Origin: Glebionis coronaria
Taxonomy: Eukaryota > Streptophyta > Magnoliopsida > Asterales > Asteraceae
Assembly: GCA_025667525.1 (NCBI GenBank)
Contig: CM046881.1
Span: 493,045,627-493,109,626, forward strand
DNA length: 64,000 bases
Direction: 5' to 3'
This document shows positions 24,134 to 37,600 of this stretch, piece after piece (position 1 is the first letter of the stretch; every line of letters begins with the position of its first letter). Made by a program: the position numbers and the translations under genes. The notes below the pieces were generated by a model, which worked only from the letters and a program-made list of their open reading frames with translations, was not told the origin of the DNA and ran no database searches.

Positions 24134-27057
24134 TGTAACACCCCCAATTTCTGTCATAGCAGCGGAAGGGTCCTTGGGTGTTACTATCACGGTTCAATCT
24201 CATAATCATAGAAAACGGCTCAAAACGAGTCGTTTTAAATAAAAACATCCATCCATTCATTTAACAATAAAACTTTTCACACGGTCTCAGATAATTTAAA
24301 GGTTACAGTCACGGTAAATGATAAAAGATTCTTTGAATGGATATAATTTATGAAAACGGGCCAAAACATTTCAAATAAGCAAGCTTCACGAAACCGCCTT
24401 CCATGAGTGCCTACCCAATGGACCTGAGATAAAACATGCTAAAAGTCAGCAAAATTTGCCGAGTGAATCTATAGAGTTTAATTTAAATAAAGAGAACAAA
24501 AGTATTCAAAATAACCTTCCATAGTTAATAATTTATCAAAGACAATTATGTTGCACGGACATAACTATCGGTGTCATTACATAAGCCTCGTGACATTGAA
24601 TGTTAACATATATTATTTCAGCCCAACACACCTAGTCAAGTGCGTATATTCCTCTTATACAATGCATCCGATGTTTCATTACTAGTGCATCACAACACCA
24701 CGCGATTGCTAGTCGCGACCGGACTGGGTGTCACCCCGATAGATCTATCCATAGTATTAGCGTTACTTCGATTAACAATTCATGATTCATGGGTCTTTTA
24801 AGGCTAAAACTAACTTATGTAATAACTTTCATCTAAGCATACAATCGGGTCCCTTGTGTTCAATTTTAAAACAATCATGAGTTTATCACAACTTATAGTT
24901 GTACCTTTCAATTTCAATAAATACTTTTCAAGTAAATAGGGTTCCCACAACTTCTAGTTGCACCCATTAATGGGTTTTCCGCAACTTATAGTTGTACCCT
25001 TTATTTTCAATAAAACAACATGTTATCTCCCTCGCGGGTTTTATTAAACAAATAAACATGCTAAAAGCGAGGCTATAGACTCACTGTAGCCAATTGTGGT
25101 AATGAGACGATCGCCGACGATTAGTGATGTCCGTTTAAACACGAAAACCGCAACCTACCAAATAAGGAGCGCTCGTTAATAATCGACTCAAGTATATATC
25201 ATAATTAAATAATATAAAAATCGAAATTACCAAACCATGACTATCCCGAAAAATTATACAATACAAGTGTTATTCTATACCCTTTTTATTCAACACTATT
25301 CTTTTAAACACTTACACTCTCGATATTGACCCGTCTTAAGATGCCAAGTCAACGCAAGTCAAACTATCATTTTACTTCTCTCGGACCAGTAGATAAGTCA
25401 TTGATATAATGACTAAGCACTTGAGTAAATCACCATGTCCAATAGTGAATACTCAACTCACGCCACACAAGTATTGAACTACGTGTCCAAAATACCAATC
25501 AGCATATACACTCCAAATGTACACACCAATCTACCCTATCTAGACTTGTCCGATTTCGACGAAACTTGGTCACAAACTTACATATAATATGAATAAGACT
25601 CAGTTTAAATTTTATTCAAAAATATTACTCCTAAGACCTTCTGCCCGACACACCTTCGTGTTATAAAGCCCGGACAGTTTTACGCCTTTGACTTGTAAAA
25701 CCATTTTGACTTTTCTAAACAACCCCGTTTACAAAAACGACACTCGGGTTTGAAAATAGACTCATCACCTGAGTTTTAGCAACTTACATCAGCCCTTTAA
25801 TATTTCTAAAACTCATTCTATAGTCCCCAAGATTCAATCCAAATATTGACAACAATTTTCGGATTGTGTCAACACTCGTTTCCCGGTACACGAAAATTAA
25901 ATCATCATAACTTCTCGCTCGTTTGGAGCTAGAAGCTCTACTTTATATCAAATCGAAGCTTAGGAAAATCTCTACAACAATATCACATCATCTCATCCTA
26001 TATTCAAACTTAAGACATCCGAAAATAGCTTCAAACCTACTGCCCAAAATCAACCATTTAAAAACCACACTAAATCAACTTTTTTGTTCAAACCATCCAT
26101 TCTCCTTCTAATTCTAACATCCAAATATCATGTATTTTCAATCCTAACACTTGCATGTCACCCAAATCAAAATCAAAATAAAAAACTCACACTTTTAGTA
26201 ATCAAAACAATATGATCTCATAAAGATCATTACATGCACGTAATAAAAATACCTTCAACAATTTCTTGTTTTTATCAAATTTTTAAAACTTGTTGCATGT
26301 TGGAAAATTTGGTATCAAAATGATCACCTTTCAAAATCTAGCATGGGACTTGTTTTAGATTATCTAAAATCATGTTGGATCAAAATTTATGAGTGTGTTT
26401 GTGTGTTGTATGGGTGGCGGCAACAAAGGAAGAAAAAGAGAGAGGAAAAGATTTTTAGTGTGTGAAAAATGAATGAAAATGTGAGTGGAAATGTTAGGTG
26501 TGACTTTTTATATGGAGGTTGAGGGTAGTTTTTGCAATTAGTTAATTCTTCTGGACCAAATTTCAATTTAATAGTATAAAGGGTAGAAAATAACTATTTG
26601 TCATATTTAAAAATATTTACGGGACTCGGGTTTTGTAAAAATACTATTCAAAAGTTAAAACGTTTCAAAAATATAATAATATAACTTCGACACGACTTAA
26701 AACGTAATTAAATCGAAAACGTCGAAAATATTAAATATCGAGACAATAGATAATAAAACGTAAATTTTTGGGCATCCGTCGGTATCGCGATCATTAGTAG
26801 TTCTCGTCATTCGTTAAAACGTAAAACACGAGAAATAAAAATAAATACAATAAAATCATTCATATGATAAATTTGAGAATATATTATCGATACTTAATGT
26901 TTTTCTCGTCGGTTTTCATCTAAACGACATTATTACGTTAAGTTTCAAGCTATAACCTTCTCGGTTAGCCGATAAATTTAAAATTCTCATTAAAGTAAAC
27001 ATATAATATTTAATAGTCGAGATTAAAATATTGACCTGAAATTGACGGATTGTCACA
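24134..27057 (-). repeat. E4 5' LTR
   Basis: 2924 bp, TGTAACACCCCC...GTCACA on the plus strand, followed by the duplication CAAAA. It lacks the plastid insertion found in its partner, so the plastid DNA arrived after E4 inserted. Confidence 0.95.
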
Positions 27058-27250
27058 CAAAACATAATGAACAAAGGAGATAAACGAGATCATCAAATTC
27101 AAAATCATAATATAGGGAAAATAGCAATGGAATTAAGGGATTGATCAAAAGCAAACTAAAATGATAAGGAAGGTCCTTACGAAAAGGACAGAATATTTGT
27201 ACCTCAACAAATGCATAACTAGAATCCAAACACAAACACTAACGGAACTA

Positions 27251-27915
27251 CACACATGTTACCGGATCTACAAAAAAATGTTTTCATACATTACTTACCA
27301 TAAATATACCCTCACTACTTAAGTTTCCAAAAATAGGTGGGTGACACAGTACTTAAACCAAATGTTTCCGATTTTACTGTTATTTTAAGGTAACTTACAC
27401 TTTTTAAGTACCCAACCAAATAGGACCAATAAAATTAATAAAAACTCACAGAGGCTCCCATAAGGGTCTAAAAGGCCTTTGTAACCTGGCGTAAACTCAA
27501 ACATCTTTTAACCTAACCCTTGGCCCATGTTCCCAAAACTAGTCCAAAGTCAGACCAGGCAAGAACATACATAAAGTTTTGACTCATTAACCCTACTTAG
27601 ACATCTCTAAATATCATGAAAAAAATCGGATATGCCCCAACATATGGATAACATTATACTCAAAGGGATTTAAAATAAATTTTTATAGATTTTGAGATAA
27701 AAATTATACACCACAACTGAAATTTTTAGTCTAAAAACTGATTTTGACACTTTAACTTAAACGGATTGAAAAACATAGCTACAAGCCTATTAAAAATAAA
27801 ACGATATTTGTTCTAGAAATTAGACTCAATGTACATAATGTTAGGCTTTTAAAACACCAAAAAATTTGTAGAAAACTAGAAAGGGGTTTGAATAGTTTTC
27901 TTAAAACTTTTTGTA
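27251..27915. other. Unassigned AT-rich stretch
   Basis: No gene, domain or repeat recognised. It could be the rest of the E5 LTR or an older insertion. The boundary with the Sirevirus-like LTR to the right is approximate. Confidence 0.35.
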
Positions 27916-29187
27916 TCAAATGTCCCTTAATGAGGACATAGTATGAGAGGCTTTTGTTTATAGTCAAAGACTATATGAATCAAGTAGCACATTGAGTGAT
28001 CACAACACACGCAAGTGATGCGCATAAGGATAAAGTAATAAAGAAAAGTAAATGTAAACCGACACAATGATTTATAGTGGTTTTGCTACAAGGACTCCTT
28101 CCTTTCCCTTCATTCACTCCCTGAGTCACCTACTCGAGAGTTCGACTTCACTAATCAAGAATATCTTTTACACCAGTGGAGAAACCTTTACTCTTAGCTT
28201 ACAATCTTTTCTGACACCTAAGCTATGATGTAGTGTTCTTTCACACATGTACCACAAGTCCCTTCTACATCGTTTACACTTTATCCGATACTAAGCTAAA
28301 CACCGGGTCCTTGCACAAAAGATAGGACCAACACCCTTTTACACCGCCTACAATATTTTCTGACACCTAAGCGAGGATGTCATGTTCTTTCAAATGGGTA
28401 AAACAACTCCCTTCACACTACGCATTTTGAGGACTAAAATGCTAACCACACTATTACACAAGTAGTAGAAGTATAGGCATAACAATGGTGGATGTATAGA
28501 TAACATTTAATACATCCACACACTTGAGAAATGAAGGATTAAAGCTTGGAGAGGTTTCTTGAGAGTGAGAGATCTAAGAAGATAGATCCTAGACATGGTG
28601 TTGAGATGAAGCTTTATCTTGGAAGTATTACATATGACCCAAGTGATCTCCATATCTATACAGAAAGACACTAGACAAAGAGATGAACAAGTATAGATCT
28701 AATATCTACATATTAGAAATGATATATTTTTGATGGAGGATCTGATATAGAGAAAGGGATAGAAAGAATATGATAAAAAAAGGGTGAATGTGAAGCTTGG
28801 ACTTAGCTTGGTATTTATTGGCAAAAGAGCAGACAGTCACGGAACCTATCGGCCCCTTTTCCTAAGGGTCCGCCTGGGTCTGACTTTTGTTTTGCCATAA
28901 ATACCAAATCTCTTGTCCAATATTACACTCAAATTCATTACTACCTTGTAGTTGACTCTTAATATCAGGTTTTAGGAGAGTGTACAAGTACCTTTTATGT
29001 GTTTGTAACATTTCACAAAAATACACGAGTTTAGAAAAAGACTTGTAGAAACGTGAAAAGTATGTTGGGACAAAATATGATTACAAGTAACTTATACATT
29101 TTAAGTTATGTATTACATGTTACATGTTTGTCATCAACAAAACAACCAATGATGTAGAGATTAAATATCGTAATATTTGCACTAACA
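27916..29187 (-). repeat. E6: Sirevirus-like copia 3' LTR (left edge approximate)
   Basis: On the minus strand it starts TGTTAGTGCAAATATTACG directly after a purine-rich tract (aaaaaaatgtggagat), the normal 3' LTR junction. It contains a diverged tandem pair around ttttctgacacctaagc (28207 and 28357, 150 bases apart). It also has a ggtcctatctttt/gcccctt region typical, from memory, of long SIRE/Maximus LTRs. No target duplication could be fixed. Confidence 0.6.
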
Positions 29188-30170
29188 ATCTCCACATTTT
29201 TTTATGACGACAAACAATGTAAACGTAATAGATAGTAAAGTGAAAAAGTTACCATCTTCGTTTACACTCTTCTCCCTCATTTGTCGAAACAAAAAAGTGA
29301 GGATGAAAGAAGAATCATTTTAGAGAGAGATTTTGATTTAGAGAACTTTAAATTGGAAATCTAGATAGAAAATGATTTTAATATACACCCCCATGGTTAA
29401 CACTACCCCTAAATGGGAGAACCTAGGAATACATAGATTGTGAAAACCTATAAAACAAAGGTTAGAGAGAGATAGATAGAATGAGTGGTATTACTACAAA
29501 TAAATGATAGTGAGAGAAATAGATTAATGCAAGGTTAGAAAGAGATAAATAGATAGAAAATAGATTGATGAAATGGCTGTATAAGATTTAACATAAATGA
29601 GTAGAAGAATGTGCAAGTTCTCCCTATTGATCTATGATCACCATCAGATCCATGTATCAAATTAAGAGACTTAACCTGCATCAAAGTTAGACGAGAAAGA
29701 AAATAGAAGCACAAGGAGATGTGCTTAACCTACATCAAGGTTATAGGAGAAAGAAAATAGGTCTGGAAACATAAAGAGGTGTGCTAAATCTGCATCAAAG
29801 TTAGATGAGAAAGAAAATGGAAACACAAATAAGTGTGCTTAACCTGCATCAAGGTTATATGAGAAAGAAAGTAGGTGTAGAAACACAAAGAAGTGGTAAT
29901 GATGAACTAGTGCATGATCCCCCTTGGCGGTTTCTCCCCCTTGTCCGAGGCATCAACTGATGATTGAAAGGAAATAATCCAATATAATGTTCATCCATGA
30001 GTTCTATAAATGCATGACATATGCACTCCCTTGATATAGGGTGCCAAGATTAACCTATAAGATAGAAGTGGTTAATGCAAATTCGTGTGTTATACAACAA
30101 GGTGTGTATGATAGTGACCCTGCAAGAAAATGATTAGCATATATTCCATCTTATGAGGAAGATGTTGGAT
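29188..30170 (-). other. E6 region next to the 3' LTR, non-coding
   Basis: Purine tract, then a long stretch rich in gagaaagaaaat-like words and tandem repeats (29670-29896), without open frames. It is interrupted by the E5 solo LTR at 30176 and continues as 33138-33207 and then, after E7, from 57425. Confidence 0.5.
29670..29896. repeat. Four tandem repeats of 54-60 bp
   Basis: Units begin cttaacctgcatcaa (29670), cttaacctacatcaa, ctaaatctgcatcaa and cttaacctgcatcaa. Each is followed by a gagaaagaaa run and an aagtgtg or aggtgtg end. Confidence 0.85.
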
Positions 30171-31430
30171 ATAATTGTAACACCTCACTTTGAAAAGTGG
30201 ACCGTTACATGATAACTATGGCGTGTCATCAAAGCATGCAAGGTAAATGTCTTAAAACATAAATGACCATAAGGGAAATCGGAATCAAACATCGGTCCCA
30301 AACATAAGCTCACACATGCATAAGTAAAGAATGTAGAAAAAGGACTAAACAATATCCAACAAAGCAAAAGTATATAAATGCATAAAATAAATGAAGTCAA
30401 AGGGAGCCTCCATCCTAATTCACGTACTCTTGATTGCCTAAGTCTGCCCTTTAGTACCTGTCGTATGGGAACATGGAAAGAAAATACGGCTGAGCAATAC
30501 GCTCAGTGAACGGATATAATGACATAATAGAATGACTGAAACATAAGTAAAGAATGAAAATGCAACGGAATAAGTGTAAGTACTGGAAAACGTGGAACAT
30601 ATTTTATAAACTGATTATATCTGAAAAGCCTTAGGTTTATTCATAAAAATGTATTTTAAATGCCAAAGAGCCTATATATTTCATGAAGGTATCAACGTGC
30701 ACGAATACATAGAGGGGTGACCTTATCATGCAATTAGAGGGGTTGCCTCTAATTATATTAGTCTGGGTGGAGGGATCATCTCCATGTGACGAATGTTGAG
30801 CACACACCACAGTCACCGTGTAATATACAAAACATGTACTAAGATGCACCCATACGCCCCACATGAAAATAATAATATGGCCAATAACTGAAAGGGACGC
30901 CACGAGTAATCACTCTCGTCGCGAAAGATTCATAACACCTGTGCCTCAAGTGTTATGGTTATGGTACCTCCATAACTAGGTGGACATGGTCATGCATGTA
31001 TATAGGTCATGCAGTTTAAAATGATAACATAGTAATTACTGAAAAGTTTTATGACATGTAAACTACTGGGAAAAAAAATGACAGCAAACAGGAAATCATA
31101 ATCATAGAAAGAGAATGTCCTTACTGAAGGACGGAATATCCGTACCTTATGTCTAGTAATGAAATAAAGATGAAAGCGGAAAGAAACTACTCCGACTTCA
31201 CGAGTGCTACATAATAAAGGACGTGAATGAGTTGTCTGTTTAATGTATAACTTATTGATTCTTAGTTTACTTTACTTGTTCTTAACATATTTTACTTGTT
31301 CTTGTCTTGTTTTACATGTTCTTGACTTGTTTTACTGTTTCATATTTTATCGTGTATTTCTTAGTGTTTCATGTGTTCTGTGATTAACGTATTTCATGTT
31401 TTATGTGTTATTTATACTTGATGTTTCATA

Positions 31431-31625
31431 ATAAGTAACTTTCTAAAAATAACAGGTTTCTATATATAGTAACTTTCTAAAAATAACAGGTTTCCATATA
31501 TAGAAACTTTCCAAAAATGGTAAGTTTCCATAGATAGTAAGTTTCCAAAAATAGAAAGTTTCCATAATTAGCATATTTCCATAATTAATATGTTTCCATA
31601 ATTAGCATGTTTCCATATATAGTAA
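31431..31625. repeat. Short tandem repeats inside the solo LTR
   Basis: About five units of 30-35 bp built on aactttctaaaaataacagg and tttccatatatag, then three shorter units of gtttccataattagcat type. Confidence 0.8.
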
Positions 31626-32079
31626 TAAGCTTATTTAATAAGCATATGCTATAAGCTAAGGTTTAATAAGCATAAATTATAAGTCATGATTTATTAAATG
31701 TCATAATATAGTAAAGTTTATTAATAACTAAATACATTAGTATTAACATAATAACTATTAATTAATAATATAATACATGGTTTATAAGTGATTATTAAAT
31801 ACTAACATAACATGATTTATATTAATAAAACTTTACCATAATTGATAATTGTATAATTAAATTAAAGTATAGTGTTAATTTAATTAAACCATGATTAAAA
31901 TATAATTAAATAATTAAGCTAAGTTCTTAATTAAATTAATTAAACGTGCCATGTGATTTATCATGAATAATAATGTTAAATAATTATTATAACCTAAAGT
32001 TAATTTAATTAAATGTCCATGATCTATTAATAAATAAATTAACCTAAGTCTTGAAATTTAATTTAGCAAATATAAACCA

Positions 32080-32470
32080 AACACACCCTTGGTGTGTTTT
32101 ATACCCGAGCCCTGAACTAGCTTACACCAGGACCCCATGGTCTCGGTTTGCCTCGAACCACAAACAAACACCACATCCGCAAGGCTGTGGCCTTGCCGCC
32201 GCTTGCCCAAGACAGGTACCAGCCTCAGCCAGTGCCGCTGGTGGTGCAATCTTCCCACCGGCAGTGGCCGGTACCCACTGTCGTGACATAAAGACCCATC
32301 GAGAGCCAAAGGCTCTCGGTTTCCACTGCTTGAACCAAACGCACCCCTGTTGGGGTTTTGGTGTTGCGGCCGACTAGGCAAAACAGCTACCGAGACCCCT
32401 TGTAGGCTCGGCTGGCCGAGCAAACTACCGCCGAGAGCCTTTGGCTCTCGGTTCCCTTGACAACCCGAAC
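32080..32470. other. GC-rich island with mirrored hairpins in the solo LTR
   Basis: A roughly 390-base GC-rich block in otherwise AT-rich LTR. It contains the palindromes cgagagccaaaggctctcgg near 32309 and cgagagcctttggctctcgg near 32431, which are reverse complements of each other. It also has a hairpin at aaacacacccttggtgtgtt (32078). Open frames of about 110-120 codons on both strands overlap fully and look like a composition effect. Confidence 0.75.
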
Positions 32471-33207
32471 CAAAAACCCGATTAGGCCTTGTTTAATTTA
32501 TTCATACACATGTTCTTATTATTAATTTAAATAAATTCATGAACTAATAATAATAAACTAAAAAGGATTAAGGTTTTAGGGATACCGAATGCGTAATGAC
32601 TAAGGACTTATGAACACAAACAAACCCGTAAACAAATCAATGATCAACCAAGCTTTTTCCCCTCCCTTTTCCTTGTGTATAACCGGCGGCCAAGAGAGAA
32701 ACCAAGAGACTAGGGTTTTTAATTTTTGTAAAAGTGGTAAATGAATTTCCCTGGGAGTATTTTAGTTACCAATAAAATAGTTAATGGGCCGGGCTTGGCC
32801 CGTCATGTCCCTTTCTCTTTTATGCCACCCCAAACACCCCTTTATATATAGTTTCACGTTTTCGTGTTTAATTAAATCCTGTGTGTTATTATTTGTAATG
32901 CGTGTTCGTGTTTTAACTCGTTTTAATTTTTGTCGTGTTTTAAGTATTATACGTAAATACTTATCGTGTAATAATTTACCTATGTAATACTTGTAGTGAA
33001 AAAATAATTAATATACGCAATACGTATATTAAATATTCATGATACGTGTCGTGTATTAATTAATTATAAAGTTTTAATTAATCCGTGTTTTCGTGTAATT
33101 AATGTTCTTATGTATTTTATGCGGGTCTTACAATAATTCTCTCAACAAAGACTCAAAGGAAGCTCCCCCTTGTATTAACCACCAAGAAAGTAAGAAGTGG
33201 TGACAAG

Positions 33208-33673
33208 TGTTGGGTCCACTAGATGTGGATCTTGCAGCCTGTCAGGAACGGTGAACGACTTCTGTAATCACAAGTCTATTCACAGAGAGACTCTATACAC
33301 AATATAAGTGTGAAATACAAATACTATAAAGAAGAACAAAATAACTATAATGACTTGATCCTTTTCTAAGGATTTCTAATATTAATGATAACTAGAATTA
33401 CGTTTGATGAAGGTGTGTCTAACCCTTCTGCCTAAGGTTCCTTTTATACTACAAGGAAACCCTAATACATCATTAAACAAAACGTGTAAAACTGATATGC
33501 ATATCCTTTCCTAACATATCTCATGCATATCCTAACAGAATAATAACTAAATAATAAACTTTGACTTTAACTAAGACTAGGAGCACGACTTGCTCCTACT
33601 ACTACTATGACCAGGAGGAACTACATACCTCCTAGTCTACCTATTACAATTAACTATTCCAATGGTCCTAACA
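33208..33673 (-). repeat. E7 left (3') LTR
   Basis: 466 bp, TGTTGGGTCCACTAG...GGTCCTAACA on the plus strand, directly followed by the complement of a polypurine tract. A TATA-type ccttttatac lies at about 33441 (plus-strand view). Confidence 0.85.
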
Positions 33674-33690
33674 ATCCTCCCCTAAACTTG
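33674..33690 (-). promoter_or_regulatory. E7 polypurine tract
   Basis: The minus strand reads caagtttaggggaggat ending exactly at the LTR edge. It is the plus-strand DNA synthesis primer site. Confidence 0.85.
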
Positions 33691-33869
33691 AATTTGACCT
33701 GTTGAGTTCAAGTTTCCTGGTAAAACGTGCAATAAAGCTTGAGGATTGGAACAACAAAAGAAACAGCGGCATCAGCAAGATAAGAAACATAAGAACCGCC
33801 GCAACATGGAACACTAGAAGCTTCTCTAAAGCTTGAAACAAATCAGCAGCGTGTTGAATCTTTACAACA

Positions 33870-34340
33870 ACATGAGCAGATTTGATGAGCCTTTACCAAG
33901 TAGCTGCTCGCTCTTGGGCTAGCCGATCTTTCTGGTGGAATAAGCATCACCCTAGGAGACCAGAACCCAGCCCAACTCTTAGAACGTGAATCAATGGTGA
34001 GTGGGGGTACCCTGATGATTTTAGGCAAACCATCACAGCCGTCAACGGATTTGATATGTCTTTACCAGAAGCCGTACCCTTCTGGACTCGCCAACTCTTA
34101 GCAATTAAGCATCGGTGAGTTGAAAACCCTATATCTTTAAGCAAGCTATTACAGCTATCAACGGATTTGATAAAATATTTACCAAGAGCCGTACCCCCTT
34201 GGATTAGCCATTTTTCAGTCTAGGACCATGGCAAGTGAAAACCATCCAGTTTTGGGTAACCTGACAACCATCAACGGATTTGAGAATCACACCAGGAGCC
34301 GTACCCTCAAGGTGAATCAACTCTTTCTTGTCGATGAGAA
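33870..34340. repeat. Four diverged repeats in the E7 3' tail
   Basis: Units around gatttgat...ttaccag, agccgtaccc and a gccaact-like end begin near 33876, 34049, 34161 and 34275, so spacing is about 173, 112 and 114 bases. 34341-34655 holds poly-T runs and no gene. Confidence 0.75.
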
Positions 34341-34655
34341 TGGTGAGTTGAGGACCATTTGTTGTGTGGACCAAGTCCAACACCAGATGAAACATCCGAC
34401 CAGCACAAGTGTGAACCCAAATTTTTGAAACAGTATAAGCAGATGGTATATTATTCACAAGTCTATAATCCATGATTTGTTTAAAGTATAAGCAGATATT
34501 ATATAAAAAGTATTTTTTTTTGTTTTTTGTTTTTTTTTGTTTTTTTAAACTATAATGAATGAAAGTCACCAATCACTTTACATATTAGTGAAAAGAATTT
34601 CAGTATGAACAGATGAACATAAAACACAAAACATAAAGACTTACAAACCAACCCA

Positions 34656-37600
34656 TCACATACCAGACGCAGCCACCTTCTCAGCTTGCAGGCGAGCTTG
34701 TATCCCTTCCACTAGTGTAGTTGCCATAGAAGACTCATTCCCGGAAGGGGCATTGGAAATCTGCAAGTGACAAGCAAGCATGGCCTCCATCGAAGCAATA
34801 GTCAATGGATAGTCCAAATCCGTGAGCATGAACACCATAGCACCAGACTCCAACTCCAAGACATGCATACCACAGCCAACATATAACTTCCATCTCGTGA
34901 TAACCCATGTTGGCTGGTCCTTCCAAACACCAGAAAGGGGAGCATGTGGAGGGTAATCAAGCATCATTTTCAAATCAGCCCACATTATCAGACCAGGCCA
35001 GGAGGGCACTTCACTAGGATGAACAGGCATACCAGCATCCACAAACCCATACAATGACATAAGATCTTTATGATCCGCCCAAGACAAAATACCTTGCAAA
35101 CCCGAAGCATAACGAACATACCCATCACTAATGGTAATCCTATGGGTGAAAGCACCAGGAAGAGTTGTGGAAGGCTTAACCGTCCAACCAGTAAGAGACC
35201 CATTACCCATTGGCAATTCTGGGTCACTATCGGAAGCTGCATCAATAAGATTTTCGGGAGCACGCTTCTCATAAGGAACAGACTTGCCACGTCTAGCACG
35301 TCTAGCCAACTGCTTGCGGATGGAACGACGAGGAGTGGGAGTACCAGACAAGGGTTCAACCTTTACCTTTGCAGCAGGAGTAGGATCAGCAGAAGTAGAA
35401 TCAATACCTGGTCCATCCAAAGGATCAATAGTAGCTGCACCAGAAGAAGGAATAGGTTGAGGACCAGTCACCGGTGGTGAGGGTTGTGCCATAGCAGGAG
35501 TAGCAGTGGTGGTGGTAGTGGTAGCATAGGTGGTGGTGGTACCCGAAGATGAAACAGGAGGAGCAACAAGCGGTGTAGAGGTGGTACCAGCAGTAGAGAC
35601 ATGAACAACCGATGGAATACCAGTAGAACCAATAGGAACATCAGATGAAGAACCAGGAGCAACAGCAGGTTGAGAGGTAGGAACCACTCGTGGAGGAGGA
35701 CGATAGATGAAACGCTCCGGAACAGGTGTACTCTGACGCTTGATCATTCGTTCATATAGAGCCTTAAGCTCATCAAAAGACAATGCCCGAACGCGTTCCC
35801 ATGTCCAACCAACAGTAAAATGAGCAGCCGACTGATACTTGACATACCTCTGCATCAACTTTTTCTCCTCGGTTCATGTCAAAGGCATGTTCTTACGTTT
35901 TTCACGCAGTTGAGCAGCAAGCGCTAATTGTTGCTTACGCATTAACACCATAGCCCGAGGAATACAATTCTGCTCATTCACATAAGAACCCAAAAGATCA
36001 GTAAACTGCAAATAATCCGAGGTAAGAATAGTGAGCACCCGCATTCAATCACTATCATCCCAATGCATAGCATCATGCTGCAACTGTTCACGTCTCTGCT
36101 TCTATAGAGCTTCCTCCTCAGCCCTAGCAGCTTGGTCAATCTCCGCTTGCATTCTTTGTGCAGCCTCCTCACCCAACCTATCCTTCTCAAGTTGTCTGCG
36201 AGTACGCTTGCGAGGGGGTGAGGGAGCAGCAGGCATAGGGGCTTTCCTCTTAGGATCAGGAGATGGTCCACCAGTTGAACCAGCAGTAGTACCAGCAACA
36301 TCTTCCTTTGGTGTAGAGGTAGCAGCAGCAGGAGGGATGCTTGATGAAGTAGGAGGAATCGGCAGATCATCATATGACTTATCAACAAACGCAGCCTTTG
36401 CCAACAAGTTCAAGCCATCCTCCACAAGATCTTCAACCTCTTCATCAGAATCAGACTGAACCACATGCTTCTTCCTTCGCCTCTGCTGTGTCTCCAAAGC
36501 TTTTATCCGGCCAGCCATGGGAAGAACAAATTCCCTGGTAAGCTTACGATGTTGATTCAAATCCGCCTCCAAAGAAAGAATCCTTTCATGGTACCTGTGC
36601 ATGAGATCAAGCAAAGAAGTAAGTGTAATAGGCTCATCTGCTTTCCCACCAAGAGGACTTGGGTCAGGGAAGGCTTCATTGGAACCAGAAGCAAGAAAGG
36701 GGTCATCATTATGAGCACGAGAACTAGAGGGCTTATCAGAAGAGTGAGGGACAGGACTAGGAGGGGGTATCCATAAATGGAGACGAATGTGGCATCGAAG
36801 AGGTGGCAGCCTTGGAAGTGGATGGCCTTTCAACCACCACTTCCTCAACCGGCTCTTCCACAACCACATTAGGTGCACCACCAGCAGGATGCTCCTCCTC
36901 CATTGGGTCATCACCTAATGGAGGTTCCTCCTCGGCTTGGACAGCCAGAGGAACAACATCAGGAGGACCTTGGGCAAGGCCCAGCATTGCATCAGTAAGG
37001 GGCCTCCAAACACCGCTAAACCCATGAGCCATATTGTAGTAAACTTTAGCAGTAAGCTTAGGGGTCTCATACTCCTCCCTATCACGAGGTAAACACACAA
37101 GTATCTGCTGTAAAAACCTAGGATACATTAAAAATTTCTTCCTAGAACCGGTAATAGACAGATTTCTAACCATCCCATCAAACAAATAGCGAGAGAAATT
37201 AAACACCCTACCCTATGCTATGCAGATTAGACCAGTAGCCAAAGGAGTAGGAAAAGCACCCCAACTCCCAGACTTGGGACTTAAACAATGAATCAAAAAG
37301 TGCACTAGAAGCTTCCACTAGGGGGAAAACCTATTCTTTTGGAAGTTAAACTTCCCTCATGATTAACAGCCATCCCTTCCAAAACCTCAGCATTGGGGAT
37401 GGAAACAACACCACCTTCATCTTGAAGATGAAGGGAACTCTGAATAGAAGCTTCAGTAACCACATAAGAACGTCCATTAATGGTAGCTTGGAGTTCACGT
37501 GGACGACCAACCACAGCCACAAGTGTAGCAGAATCCCAAAACTGGCGAATCACACTATCATAAACAATGAGGCACACAGTAAAAGCATACCCGAGGTTAG

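Larger units (their letters stand above)
30176..33132 (-). mobile_element. Solo LTR of E5 gypsy family
   Basis: 2957 bp, TGTAACACCTC...GGTCTTACA, with a perfect 5-bp duplication ATAAT (30171-30175 and 33133-33137). No internal sequence remains, so it is a solo LTR. It shares its left part with 15464-16392. Minus orientation is by analogy with the gypsy LTRs whose primer sites are visible. Confidence 0.88.

Noticed and set aside
32051..32423. Overlapping frames of 108 and 121 codons on opposite strands
   Set aside because: Both come from the stop-poor GC-rich island in a solo LTR; no domain, and they fully overlap.
35070..36459. Plus-strand frames of about 136-142 codons opposite ORF3
   Set aside because: Antisense shadows of the Pro/Ser/Ala-rich ORF3 on the minus strand.
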